Source: Ridgeia piscesae (lineage: Eukaryota; Annelida; Polychaeta; Sabellida; Siboglinidae). Taken from it: 64,000 nt of DNA. The stretch spans positions 1-64,000 of the forward strand of contig JAODUO010001361.1 of NCBI GenBank assembly GCA_025642075.2. Reading direction: 5' to 3'. Position 1 is the first letter of the stretch. Every line of letters begins with the position of its first letter. The translations under genes were made by a program, and so were the position numbers. Of the stretch, positions 14,747 through 28,200 are shown in pieces. The notes under the pieces were generated by a model that saw nothing but the letters and a program-made list of their open reading frames with translations, was not told the origin of the DNA and ran no database searches.

Positions 14747-14837
14747 GCGCTGCGCGCGCGCGCTGCGCGCGCGCGCGCGCGCGCGCGCGCGCGCTGCGCG
14801 CGCGCTGCGCGCGCGCGCGCGCGCGCGCTGCTGCTGC
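14646..14837 (+). repeat. CTG triplet tract fused to CG tract
   Basis: About 15 CTG units (14646-14690), a CCCT interruption, about 17 more CTG units (14695-14745), then a CG dinucleotide tract broken by CTG units to about 14837. The polyalanine, polycysteine and polyglutamine frames here are read-throughs of the repeat, not genes. Confidence 0.95.
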
Positions 14838-14889
14838 GCCTCGCTCTACTACAACCATGCATATTAAGTTTTGGAAATGCCAATGTGGG

Positions 14890-14990
14890 AGATTTATACG
14901 TAAATCGGAGGGTCCCGGAGAAAACGGTATTTTATACGTAAGTCGGAGGCTCTTGGAAAACGGGGCTATTATATGTAAATTAGGTTTTTA
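14890..14990 (+). repeat. short tandem repeat, about 45-bp unit
   Basis: TTATACGTAA(A/G)TCGGAGG recurs twice, with a weaker third copy ending in TATATGTAAATTAGG. Noncoding. Confidence 0.5.
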
Positions 14991-16140
14991 ACCATAAATG
15001 CAAAGAATATAATACAAAAAGGAATAAATTCCTCTGATTAAGATATTGACATAGATGTTGTTATATGAATTAACTTACTCTGGAGCAAAACCATTCTTGG
15101 CGCCATGAACAATATTCAATATTAACATAGATGTTTTATTATCACTAATCATAATACCACAAATATAATATAATAAATTAATGGTAATCTCATATAAAAA
15201 GTGATGTGTTGCTGTTTGGCCCTCGTGAATTAAAAAGAAGGCTTAGCCTTGGTGATAGAACAATAAATATTATAATGATAAGTAATTTACTTCTTGTGTT
15301 CTAGGTATAGGCGTAACATTGGCATATTTGTTCAGCTTCTGATATGTATCATAGGTTGCAAAGATTCCCTTGCATGAAAAGCAGCAGCATCTACATGATA
15401 TTTTGTTACACAACTAACATAATCTATACATGTAAAACTTCAATATGGAATTCATTATTCCATGAGCTGGACTGAGCCATGGTGACAGAGGCCCGACTGG
15501 AGATATTTAAATAAGCATGTTTTCGTCTGCTAAGGATGTTTTTCATTTGCATGTCAAACGTACTCAAATAATAAAGCGCTTAGTACATACATTTACAAAC
15601 ATGCACATGTAGTGTAGATGTATGGATGGACATTATTTGTATAGATGTAAACGGATTGCAGTTTGTTCTACAAGACTGGAACGTACACCGTGGGCGATAA
15701 TATGGTATCGAAGCGACTCGCGGCGTTTCTATAAAGCTGATAAACCATGTCAGCGACAGGTAAGGTGTAGGTCTTGTACTTAGGTATTTATTAGACTGTT
15801 TTAAATGTTCAGTCATCACAGTAAGATGTGATTTAAATAATTCCAATTCAGGTCATTGTTCAAATCGTTGTCCGCGCCTGCGAGCGGCCGGCGGTGTCTG
15901 TGGGCATTAGCTCAGTCTCAGACTCGATTGCATTAGTTGTGAGGCGACTCTGAAAAACACTTGAGACAATGCCCAGCCAGAAATAAATCAATTATCCGCA
16001 CCCAGTAAGGTAAATTACGTACAATTTGTTTGTTTTGGGCGGACTGAAAACCGGAAAAAGATTGTTTCTCTCGCGCGGGAGATCGGTAGATTTCCCGTAA
16101 TTGCGGGAGTCTCCCGCCGAATGCGGCAGATTTAACATGT
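14991..16140. other. intergenic, no gene recognised
   Basis: AT-rich to about 15850, then more GC-rich. No coding frame with a known domain. It may be an intron or flank of the cysteine-rich exon that follows. Confidence 0.35.
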
Positions 16141-16268
16141 ATGACTACAACAACTACTACTACAACTACTACTACAACAACAACTACTACAACTACTACT
16201 ACAACTCTACAACTACTACTACCACCACCACCACTACTACTACTATTACTACTACCACTATTACTACT
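16141..16268 (+). repeat. ACT/AAC trinucleotide microsatellite
   Basis: Imperfect CTA-CTA-CAA and ACC units. It ends 17 bases before the splice acceptor of the cysteine-rich exon, so it could affect that acceptor. Poly-Tyr/Asn and poly-Val frames over it are artefacts. Confidence 0.9.
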
Positions 16269-16285
16269 GTGCACGTCTGTTGCAG

Positions 16286-16567
16286 GTGTGCGGTGTATGT
16301 AAATCGTGCAACGAGGCCGCCACAATATGTATCCGGGAAGACGGTAAAGTTAAATGCGTCAACTGTCGAGACTACTACATGCTGAAAGGTGCAGGGAATA
16401 TCACGTGCCTTGCGAAGTGTCCTGACGGCACGTACGGGGTGGATTCTTCCTATAAACACTGCGTGGAATGTTCCGCTATCGACGAACACTGCGTCAAATG
16501 TCATAACCCGTCGGACAGATTTGAGTGTATGAAGTGTGAACAAGGGTACGTGGTCAACTGCGAGTAG
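16286..16567 (+). CDS. orphan terminal exon, furin-like cysteine-rich repeats
   Basis: Exon inferred from an acceptor (CTGTTGCAG at 16277-16285) and an open frame to TAG at 16565-16567. It encodes about 93 residues rich in spaced cysteine pairs: CGVCKSC, CVNCRDYYML, CLAKCPDGTYG, CVECSAIDEHCVKC, CMKCEQGYVVNC. This is the pattern of furin-like/growth-factor-receptor cysteine-rich repeats found in secreted or membrane proteins, so an extracellular role is likely. Upstream exons are not found here; an RTE fragment on the opposite strand begins about 50 bp after the stop. It could be a real last exon or an exon carried off by a rearrangement. Confidence 0.45.
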   Translation: MCGVCKSCNEAATICIREDGKVKCVNCRDYYMLKGAGNITCLAKCPDGTYGVDSSYKHCVECSAIDEHCVKCHNPSDRFECMKCEQGYVVNCE

Positions 16568-16624
16568 AGCGTCATGACGACGCCGTAGCCCTCGAGCGGC
16601 AAGAGCCGGTGAATGTGTCATCGT

Positions 16625-16860
16625 GTGGGTGGTGTTGCCCTGAACAGCTTTGGCAATATGGTATCTCCCTGTCGTACACCTCTCCTGATGTTGATCTTGT
16701 TGCTTTCTTTGTGTAGGTGGACTGTCATCGAGCTGTTGGTGTAGATTTCCTTTAGGAGTTCTATGTACACATCTTCTATCCCCTGTTCTTGAAGCGAGGT
16801 CAGTACTGCTTGAGTTTGCACTCGGTCGAACGCTTTCTCGTAGTCAACGAATGTGATGCA
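16625..16860 (-). pseudogene. RTE-like LINE reverse transcriptase fragment
   Basis: Minus-strand fragment with FVDYEKAFDRVQTQAVL, then INIRRGVRQGDTILPKLF, blocks typical of RTE-group reverse transcriptases. It breaks off after PKLF, before the catalytic YxDD box. It is a short, dead piece. Confidence 0.75.
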
Positions 16861-16889
16861 AAGTGGGATACTATATTTTGTGCACTTTT

Positions 16890-18560
16890 CTTAGCACGCA
16901 ATGGACTTAGTCCTAGTTGACCTGAGCTGCCTCCTTAGTCTTGGATTCGATGTCTGTTAATTTTGGAACTCATTAACTGTTAGTATCACAAAACTGTCAA
17001 ATATCCGTTCATTTGTTAATCAGCTAAAAATCAACATGATTAGCAAATACGAGATTGTTGTATGATATATTGATATAGTTGGCTACACACTCAGATCCAC
17101 TCTCAAATAATTGTGCTGTGTACTTATTCAGTGTTATTACTAAATATTGTACTATTGAGCATTATAATTAAATTAACTATGTTACAATTTATTAATTAAA
17201 TAGTCTCAATGTGATAGGGGTATACAAACTCATAAGATAATTTCTTTAGTATACCCCTTTTTCAAACATCTGTTATTTCTACTGTGTTCTGTGTTTGAAA
17301 ATAAACATATAGGGCCTCTAAGTGGTCACGATACATGGCGTGACTCCGCACGACTGGAGCTTATTGGGGACTAAACGAGACTAATTGGGGACTGGACACA
17401 AGAATAATATTCTAACGATGGATGACAGTTGTAGCTTCCGACTGATGAATACTAGGAAAATCAGTTCATAAATATCTTGTGTTATACGTTTCTTATCTTA
17501 AATGTCCGATTTAACATTGAGTTTATCACACTATCATAGACACATAGCGATTTACGTAGTGCAGATAATAGACATGATGGTATATGTGTCTTTTACGGGA
17601 TTTGCGTTTTACATTGCTGTACGTTGTGGTTTCGATAAGCACTTATATCTGACAAGTTGTTTAAATGCATGTATACGTTTGGCCCAAACAGGTTGTATTG
17701 CGTGAAAACTGGCACTCTTCATTATTAGTCAAGAACACCAAACACAAGTACTTGCCGCTATTGCCATGGCAATCACCATAATAATCAATTAAAATTCATG
17801 ATTTCCATGATCATTGCCACCGGCAAAGTGTTCCACTGCTTCTGCTTGTAATAATCCTTCGGACAATATAACTGAAATACGCTATTTTGAAACAGTTCGA
17901 TTATTACGACCAAAAACAAAACAAAGTCCTATATGTTAACATGGAGTATATGTCCCCAACTGCCCCCAGCCTCGTTTTCACGCGCAAGACTTGCACGCCC
18001 TATTGATTGACTGTAATGCTTGGCTAAAAATAAGCACAAAATCCATCACAGTTGTAATTTTTTCACTTTAATATTTCTAAAATTATACAGTTTGGCTAAG
18101 CATTAGTTTTACAACATAATAACATTTGCCATAATATTAAATGACCAATTAATGATATTTGATAATATTTTCGGGGGAAATTGGCTGTCAGATTCTTGTT
18201 TTACATAATTTCTGATAGCAAAATGCATAGCATTAGAAGGAAAAACGAAAGATTAACACTGTCAATTTAGATGTATTTTATATTATGGAATTCACACAAT
18301 TTTGACTTATAAATTACACAAAATAACAAATAAAATAATTATGTAGCGGTCTACACTGCAGACATTTAATTAAAAGTATAAAATAACGTAAACTAAATCT
18401 CCATCATATCTGCCTCCTCTTAGTTAATTTAAGCACGTTGATAAAATTTAATAGAAATTAAGAGGACAACTTTACAGATTAAAATACTGTGTTGTGCAAT
18501 AAAAATAATGATGCAAATTTATAGCTTTCTCATGAAACATTAGTTTGCACAATTTCAGTT
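16890..18560 (+). repeat. dispersed repeat, copy 2 (interrupted)
   Basis: Same family and orientation as 270-1030. Matching blocks lie near 16905 (CTTAGTCCTAGTTGACC), 17207-17240 (GTGATAGGGGTATACAAACTC) and 18014-18560. About 240 bp and about 760 bp of unmatched sequence separate these blocks. One piece near 17250 carries a TATACCCC stretch inverted relative to GGGGTATA. No coding frame seen. Confidence 0.65.
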
Positions 18561-19042
18561 TTATACATATGTACCAGTACTAATATGTACACAAACGTCA
18601 CCTCATTCATAGACTAAGAATACAGCATCCGCCATTTACCCATGGAAATATTCCAGTACTGTTTACACGTAGCTACCACAAAGACATTTAAATACTGACA
18701 TCATAATGGGATAGGTATTTCTCTGAAAAACAACAACAGTTTCAGAGATTAATTATTACCAGAGAACGTCTCATGTTTCATATAGTAGACAACTGAACAC
18801 AACACACGGCAGCCATTTGCTTTTGTCTACAAGGCTGCATTCTTGTCTGTGCCATCCCATAATGTTCTCACCTAATGAGCACCGACACACATTGCTCCAG
18901 CACAGGAGAGACTTACAGCCTTGGGGTAAAGACCATGTACAGGTTGTTTCTACACAGACACAAAGTGTCTTCATCACGATCACATGTGTCAATGTGGATA
19001 ATAGACTAATAGTTTGTAAAGAAAATGTGATTCAACTGTGCC

Positions 19043-19043
<1 letters not shown>

Positions 19044-19089
<46 letters not shown>

Positions 19090-19113
19090 ATATATATATA
19101 TTATATATGTATA

Positions 19114-19197
<84 letters not shown>

Positions 19198-19222
19198 CTA
19201 TATATATATATATATATATATA
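19044..19222. repeat. AT microsatellite
   Basis: About 180 bp of near-pure TA dinucleotide, starting about 60 bp beyond the USP1 stop codon, so probably in or next to its 3' untranslated region. The poly-Ile/Tyr frames are artefacts. Confidence 0.95.
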
Positions 19223-19281
19223 CAGCACAGAGTTGGAATTCATCTAAACTGCCCGGGAGAAATGAGATGTCATTACAACGT

Positions 19282-22200
19282 TCAATTCGTGCAGCAGCCC
19301 ACCTTGTGGTAGAACAACAGGTACGGCGAGCCGCCACCAGAGGGCGCTAGTATGCACTCGAGTTCGTCTTGTGTCAGGACCGTGATGACATCGTCGTCGC
19401 ATCCGTACCAGTTCACTGTCTGGTCCCCTGAGTGACCCGATTGTTCACCAGATGGCGCCACAACCACAGAGTCGGGTGTTGTTTCGGGGGCAACATCTAC
19501 GTTGTTGTTCGTGTCAGCATTGTTGTTGGGGTCGGCCATGTTGGCGTCTCCACTTGGATATTCGGCATGCTGACTGGATGTCGCAGTGCCACGGTTGGTC
19601 AACTCAGATTCTGAATGCATACTGGTGTCGCCATCTGTAGTGCCACCATGACTTCCACTTGGTGGCAGCATCCTCACGTAAGCAACGTAGTGTCCAGATG
19701 AAATCGATATTCCTGTATGCGTAATGACCGCGTATAACTCGTATCTGAAACACCAAATCCACACGCTATAGCCGCACTTTGCAGATTCTCGACAAACCAC
19801 CACTGAAGCCACATACTGCAGCTGTGTAATATTTTTATATTAAAGGAAATGAAACACTTTAAGCTTAAGTTCATATTGTATATCCATGTCCACCAAAACA
19901 AAACAAGTCAAAACTTTTATGAATTAGAAATACCACATTTTATGCTACGTAACTTGTCTTTTTTAAATATGCATATTTTTAGCGTATCACACGACTCATT
20001 CTGATGCTCATTTACACCCAAAAAGTTTACCTTGCAAACTGTGTGACTGATGCAAGGAATGCTATATTCGTGATGTGAACTATGTGAACGATGAAGTCAC
20101 AATACCATGTGATCACCTAGCTCATTAAATCTCACCTTTCTGTGGCAATCGCTCTACATTTCTTTACAATGTTAAATGTTTTGTATACTGTACATGTGGA
20201 AACCGGATTTTTAGCTAATGTTTTGTTTTTACTTCCTTTAAAATTTACTTCCTTTAAAATCTGTTTATCTTGTTTGCATTAAATTTTCACAAGAACTTAT
20301 AACAAAAACATATCAACATATATCTTAATGCAATAAACTTAATAAGAAAATTAATAACAAATACATGTGGTTAAACTATGATTCCTTGCCTAGAAATGGC
20401 ATGCATCAGTGTGTGTTAATATATGATCCATTTGGCAGGTGACATGACAAAATTCCTTTAATTTGTTTTTATACTTATGAACCTGATGCAACTATCCCTA
20501 ACAACACCAAAGTTCTGCGTAGAGAGGTCCCCCGTCTCTCACCTGTGACTGTCTGTGGTACATGACTCGCGGCAGCCATCTTGTATGCAGGGGAGGATCA
20601 TGGGAGTTGTCACATGATCATTAATCTTTGTCACTCCCCCTAAACAGCTGTAATAAAAGACGTACTATGGGATTATTATCATATATGAGATTACGAACAA
20701 GACTTCTAAAATTCTCACTGCCTAGAATTTAATAGTGTCATGTCAGAGAACATTCAGAGAATTAATAAATAAACATGTTAGATGCATCAGGACGCATTTG
20801 TACAAAAAGGCGTATTCCGGGGCTGAAGGCCGGTAATGTTAGAAAATAAGTAAAATGCTTGTAATTTACATTGTGAAAGGATGCTAAAAAGGAAAAAACA
20901 GTTATTTATAAAATGATAGTAAATGTTGTTATATAACAGGACTCTTAAGAAGGTCTACAGAAGCAAACGGACATGAAACTTATGTGGTTAGCAAATGTTG
21001 GTGTTTGATGGAATCATCTGTGACAGGTCAGAGTTCATCTAGCATCTGTGACAGGTCAGAGTTCATCTTGCATATGTGACAGGTCAGAGTTCATCTTGCA
21101 TCTGTGACAGGTCAGAGTTCATATTGCACCTGGTGAGGCAAGCAGGAGAATATCAGAAAGTTTGGAGTCACTGGAGAATCCTGCCATCCCCCTCAAAATG
21201 GCTTGGTGACCCAATTTGGGACACGACCCCGGGTATAGAACCACTTGTCCTAAGTACAACAATGATTATTCCAACCAGTATTCATTTTGGTGTATCTCAG
21301 CTGTTTCATGAATCTGACAATAATAGGCGTACACACGTGTACACATACCGTGATGTAGCCGCAAATCGCTTGAGGTGAAGTGTCAAAATCTGGGGCAGGG
21401 TTACGTAGTGCATGGATCTCTCGGCCTCCACCAGGTGGCTGCAGGTCTCACAGACGTACTTGTTGTCATCCTGAAGTCTCTCGACATCGTCCAGAGCCGC
21501 AAGGATCCATCCATGAGGAGTGTCTATGAAACAGTGACAGACTGGATGCTCAGAACTTACATAAACATGTTCTGATGCGTAGTTATGACTGGAATTTTTT
21601 CTTCTTCTTGCCATGAATCAGTGCTTCTTGCACTGATTCATGGAGTACACTGTAGGCAAAGAGTGTTTTACACAGTGCAATTACGGTGTATGTTTTTTAA
21701 AGCTAGTGTAATTTACATGATCTGGATTTTGCTGGATTACTTTCGTAAGTATTACACTGAAAATAATTTTTCTAAATAGTCTGTACAAATTTGATGGTGT
21801 GTGTTAGAGTTATGTACACACTGGAGATGTGTACACACATTACACAGTTATGTACACACTGTAGACATGTAAATGCATTACAGTTATGTACACACTGGAG
21901 ATGTGTACACACATTACACAATTATGTACACACTGGTAATGTGTACACACATTACACAGTTATGTACACACTGGTGATGACCTCAAATTCATATGCAAGT
22001 TTGATATACAGATGTTAAAAGTACACTAGTTCTTTTTTTAATTTGCTTTTCCAAAAATGTATATATTTACAATGAAACAATGCACTTTTAACGTGACATT
22101 TTTGCCAATTTTGCTATCGTAACACATGTGATCTACAGATTTAAATTAGTTTATGTGAATACTGACGGCATCTGACATTTAGGCATTCTGAAAGAGCTGA

Positions 22201-25200
22201 AGACAGTGATTTTAATGAAGCTTTCCTGTCGCATGATTGACTGTCACATATAAACCTGTTATTCTATACGATTGATTATCATGTACAAGTTATCCCATCA
22301 TTCTAATAACAACTCACCAGGTTCATCTTCGTCCTCCTCCTCCTCCTCATCGTCATCTCTTCTCTCGTTCCGCACCGGTACACCGATATCCTGGTAGGCT
22401 TCTTTGCGCTCCGTGAAACCTTCACACTCCAAGCAGCGAGTACGCAGCGCCATGGATCCCTGGAAGAGCACCTCCACGTGATCCACCACCTGTTGCCTGG
22501 CAACCACCTCCTCCAAGTAGTTACTCACTGCTGACTTGTCCAACTCAACAACTGCTACTTTCTCGTTTGCCAACGCGACGGATTTCAGAACGTCATCGCG
22601 AGTGTGTCTAGCCGGCAAGTCTGGCTCTGTGCTACAGTCGATTTCGTCTTCGTGAATCGTGGACCATCGATTCCTGTTCCTATCATTGCCATTGACGTGG
22701 CCTTTCAAACTGAGGCGGTGTAGACCGCCGGCCGATTTTCTTGCCGTTTGTTTCTTGACGATCTTCTTCTGCTGCCACGTGTTTTGTGTGGCACCATACC
22801 TAGCAGGAGACGCTTCAGTTTCACTTTCGTTATCAACAATGCCTTTCTTGGAGACAACTGAAGTCGTTGCAGAGATTTCATCATCCACATCCATACTCTC
22901 CCCAAGTAGTCTTTGTTTTGTGTCAAGGTCACGGTCGTCCCCATTGATCCCATTAGTGAGGTCGATAGTAATCTGTCGAGTAAACATGTCTATGATACCA
23001 GGCTGGCTGCCCCGAGTCATGGTCGAGCCCCTTGTGCGCCTCCTCTTCGTCACGTGACCACAACTCCGAACATCACCTGCGGAGTTAGAGCGCCATCTGT
23101 TGTTCCGTTGGTGAGCTAAACTGCCAATGTTTGTGTCCGACTTTGACTGCGTCAGCAACATCAACTTCTTGGAAAGCATGTCGGCCTGTGCTTCAAAGTC
23201 AGCTGAACCATTCAGGTCGATGGCAGAGTTCTCGTTTTCCTGTTCCCCGTTAACTAAGCTATTTAAAGTCCTGCTCAGGGTCGATAAGTGACTCGTCAAT
23301 GATGATGAATTTTTGCAATCCTGTGATTCCACCGGTGCCACAGATGTCGCTACAATACTGTTTCCAAGTTTAGCTTTCTCTGAAAACTTCACCGTCGATC
23401 CGTAAGCAAGACTTTGGTTGTCGTGTTCCCTCGTCTTGTCCCAGCCATTTGTCAGACACACATTGCCTGCAACCACGTGATTTGTAAATGACTTGTTCAC
23501 CCATCGCTCCAGAGAATGATCATTGTTTAATTTACAAGACAACTGATCTTTGAACCCATTCGTGATGCCACTTTCAAGTTCTTGTTTTACGTCCATACAT
23601 TTCATCGCAGAATCTACATCACTAATCATTCCCTTGTCGCCACTTCCACCAAGATGGCCGCCATCAGCATCAGATGGTTTGGGCGAAGACATCACCACAT
23701 GGACTGCAGCAGCGACAATTCTTGCCATCTCATCATCGGCATTAACGTCATCGCACTTTGTCGGTGAGGTTGGAGGCGCAATTCTCGCTGCAGCTGCGGC
23801 CATTTTTTCATTTTTCCTGTGTTTGTTCACTGCCTTTGTTGCGTCTTGGACATAAGCAAGCAAACACCGAAGCAGTTCATGGGCGTCTTGTTGGTAGTTT
23901 CCCTCAAACATTGGGTTCAGTTTCCTGAAAAATGCATGCAACACAAGTTGTAGGTCCAGCTCAAAGGTAATATTGCATTTTTATAAGAATGCGTTCAGAC
24001 TTGTGGCACATGCAACTACATGGAATAATGGTGCATTGTGTGTGTCTATATTGTATTTTTATAACAAAATCATACAATATCACATTCTGTGTAACAAATC
24101 TTCAACAAATATTTTAGACTGTTTCGTGCTCCACATTCTCTAAAATACACATCAGCTTCATCTGCCCAGTACATGATTCCATTTATGCTTTGAGGAAGAA
24201 ACACAACAGTAACTATCTCATCAAGAAAACGGATATATGCATTGTGCCCTCACATATGATGACACTACATCGCGCTACGCATTACTATTTAGGTTACAAA
24301 ATAGACTGCTCAATTGTTTTTAGAAAAAATTGTGTATAATCCCATGGTTTTCATCCCCAGGCAAATGTTAGAATTTAGTCTTATTGGCTGAGAATATATT
24401 CACTGGATGATGATCATGACAAGAAGTATCAGCAGTAGAGTGCGGTGCTGAGTTTGACCTCATGGCAACTGATGCTGTACAGCCACGCAAATTGCCTGCT
24501 TTTCAAAATGTTGACCCTTGCCAGTGAAACTTGAAATATTATTACATGCGAACTGCTGAAATAAACTGCCATTATTGGATGATACTGTTTTTGGTATGTA
24601 GTTTAAATGTACCCATGTCCTCGGGCGTATTGAGACATTCTGGCCACGAAAGGGACTCGGGTTGATTCGGCATTCTGACCACAAGAGTGTTATAACTTAA
24701 AGTAATGGATATACTGCCTCCCTGACTCTCTTCATATGATCATAAATATTTATTGTTTTGTTTGAACTCTTACATGAGACAACCTGCCTGTTATGACAGG
24801 ATCACAGAGTGAACTGGGAGAGGCCTTAGCTGCGCTCCTGGGGCTGAAGCTGTTCACGACTTACTCAATAGTGTCCATGAGCTGGTACGGACGCACGGCG
24901 AGGTAGCCACTCTCACCCTTTGACACTCTCCCCTCCACAGTTTGCATGTCCGTGTACAGCTGACAGTAATAAGATGGGTTAGGGTTAAATAATGTATCAT
25001 ATAGTCAATATAGTCAGTTTATTGTTGTATTAATAAAACCATGTTATACGTGTCATACCAACAGCTCAAATGTGTAATCACTTACACCATAAGTGTTTTT
25101 TATTAGTCTCCATTTCCTCAATTAGTTGACCCGAAACAAGAAAATGTTAGGAGGAAACTATCAAGGGCAAAAACATGACCACATGCATGCACGGTTGTAC

Positions 25201-28200
25201 GCATGCATGTATGTATGCACACACACGCACGCACGTACGCACGCTCACACACCTATCAACAAGACCATCAAGATGAACCAATCACAAGGAATGTTTATGT
25301 CAGAGCAAAGCTGCCGAGATTTAAACCATCCACACAATCACACTCCACTGTCGTTGGAGTGACCACGGTCCAGTTTTTAGTGACCATTCTCAACACCTAC
25401 CTGGTCCAGGTTGCTGATCAAGGTCAGTGTCAGATCATCTTCCTCCTCTTTATCCTAAAAAAAAGACAGTCATCTGTTATCTCGCATAGTGTCTGTCACC
25501 ATGTTGTCGTTGTAAAAGCATGCTCACTGTGTGCCTAATTGAACTGACATTGTATATATATTCATACAGCACCATGCCCTCACAAGACAATTCTAGTGAC
25601 TGCTAGGATCTTGTGTGGCCGTATGACAGCTCAACTTGAAAAACAGCCTGGAGATCAGAATAGCCTGGTGCCAGCTTGGAGTCTGACTAAAGAACAAAGG
25701 GAATATTGACCTATGGTCACTGTCAGGTGCTAATCCATCCGCTGGCTCTGAGCGAACAAAAGTTGTGGTCACTACCAGGGCCATGGGAGACACCTGCTAT
25801 CAAGTGTTTTCTTCAGTAATTAGCACTGTTAGGTGTAAGACAAATTAAAGTTGCAATCAATGGGTATTTTGAAGATGAAAAACACCTGGTTTGGTGTAAA
25901 GTGATTTGCAGTGAATGTAATCAGTTCGGCAGGCATTACATGTTACCATGAAACAGAAATGTTGTTACTGACAATGTATTTGAAAATGTATTTGAAAGTA
26001 ATTGAAAATGTCAAATACTATAGGAAAGTATTTAAATAAAAAAATGTTTAATTCCTTGACGTCAAATAAACATATTTTTAAAAAATTGGACCTCATGTCT
26101 GGCCCAGACAGTTGGGAGAAGGGACCAATTGTTCTTAGTCTTTTCTGAAAGACACATGCAATGTGAGGTGACTGAAACTGCCGAAGCTTCAAAATGAAGA
26201 CTAGTGGGATTGAACGACCGTCTGCAATTCTAAAGTAACTGAAGCAAATAAATAATCATACATTGTTTGTGTCTTTCATGTTGCACCGATTTACTTCTTC
26301 TGCCAGTTTGCTGATGTTGTCGACAAATCCGGGCGTGTAACGCAGTACTTGTAACACGCTGCTCAGGAAACATGTGTTACCTGCAACAGACATTGAGTTA
26401 TAAGGTGTGTAGTCAGACTAGTCACACTGTGTTATAAGGTGTGTAGTCAGATTAGTCACACTGTGTTATAAGGTGTGTAGTCAGATTAGTCACACTGTGT
26501 TATAAGATGTGTAGTCAGACTAGTCACACTGCGTTACAAGGTGTGTAGTCAGACTAGTCACACTGTGTTATAAGGTGTGTAGTCAGACTAGTCACACAGT
26601 GTTATAAGGTGTGTAGTCAGACTAGTCACACTGTGTTATAAGGTGTGTAGTCAGACTAGTCACATTGTGTTGTGGTCAGACTAGTCACACTGTGTTATAA
26701 GGTGTGTATTCAGACTAGTCACACTGTGTTATAAGGTGTGTAGTCAGACTAGTCACACTGTGTTATAAGGTGTGTAGTCAGACTAGTGACACTGTGTTAT
26801 AAGGTGTGTAGTCAGACTAGTCACACTGTGTTATAAGGTGTGTAGTCAGACTAGTCACACTGTGTTATAAGGTGTGTAGTCAGACTAGTCACACTGTGTT
26901 ATAAGATGTGTAGTCAGACTAGTCACACTGTGTTACAAGATGTGTAGTCAGACTAGTCACACTGTGTTACAAGATGTGTAGTCAGACTAGTCACACTGTG
27001 TTGTGGTCAGACTAGTCACACTGTGTTATAAGGTGTGTATTCAGACTAGTCACACTGTGTTACAAGTGTGTAGTCAGACTAGTGACACTGTGTTACAAGA
27101 TGTGTAGTCAGACTAGTCACACTGTGTTACAAGATGTGTAGTCAGACTAGTCACACTGTGTTATAAGATGTGTAGTCAGACTAGTCACACTGTGTTACAA
27201 GATGTGTAGTCAGACTAGTCACACTGTGTTACAAGATGTGTAGTCAGACTAGTCACACTGTGTTACAAGGTGTGTAGTCAGACTAGTCACACTGTGTTAC
27301 AAGATGTGTAGTCAGACTAGTCACACTGTGTTATAAGGTGTGTAGTCAGACTAGTCACACTGTGTTACAAGATGTGTAGTCAGACTAGTCACACTGTGGT
27401 TACAAGATGTGTAGTCAGACTAGTCACACTGTGTTACAAGATGTGTAGTCAGACTAGTCACACTGTGTTACAAGATGTGTAGTCAGACTAGTCACACTGT
27501 GTTACAAGATGTGTAGTCAGACTAGTCACACTGTGTTACAAGATGTGTAGTCAGACTAGTCACACTGTGTTACAAGGTGTGTAGTCAGACTAGTCACACT
27601 GTGTTACAAGATGTGTAGTCAGACTAGTCACACTGTGTTACAAGGTGTGTAGTCAGACTAGTCACACTGTGTTACAAGATGTGTAGTCAGACTAGTCACA
27701 CTGTGTTATAAGTGTGTAGTCAGACTAGTCACACTGTGTTATAAGATGTGTAGTCAGACTAGTCACACTGTGTTGTGGTCAGACTAGTCACACTGTGTTA
27801 TAAGGTGTGTATTCAGACTAGTCACACTGTGTTATAAGGTGTGTATTCAGACTAGTCACACTGTTTTAAAGTGTTTCAGACTAGTCACGTTATAAGGTGT
27901 GTAGTCAGACTAGTGACACTGTGTTATAAGGTGTGTAGTCAGACTAGTGACACTGTGTTATAATGTGTGTAGTCAGATTAGTCACACTGTGTTATAAGGT
28001 GTGTATTCAGACTAGTCACACTGTGTTATAAGGTGTGTAGTCAGACTAGTGACACTGTGTTATAAGGTGTGTAGTCAGACTAGTGACACTGTGTTATAAG
28101 GTGTGTAGTCAGATTAGTCACACAGTGTTATAAGGTGTGTAGTCAGACTAGTCACATTGTGTTATAAGGTGTGTAGTCAGACTAGTAACGCTGTGTTATA

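Noticed and set aside
14606..14941. Polyalanine/polycysteine and polyglutamine frames
   Set aside because: Read-through of CTG and CG repeats with no unique protein sequence.
18817..19350. Ile/Tyr-rich frames on both strands
   Set aside because: Translation of the AT microsatellite beside the USP1 stop.
21611..21643. microRNA precursor
   Set aside because: The perfect stem is only 14 bp and does not extend to the length a pre-miRNA needs.
22659..23057. Plus-strand frames opposite the large USP1 exon
   Set aside because: Shadow frames of the well-supported minus-strand exon.
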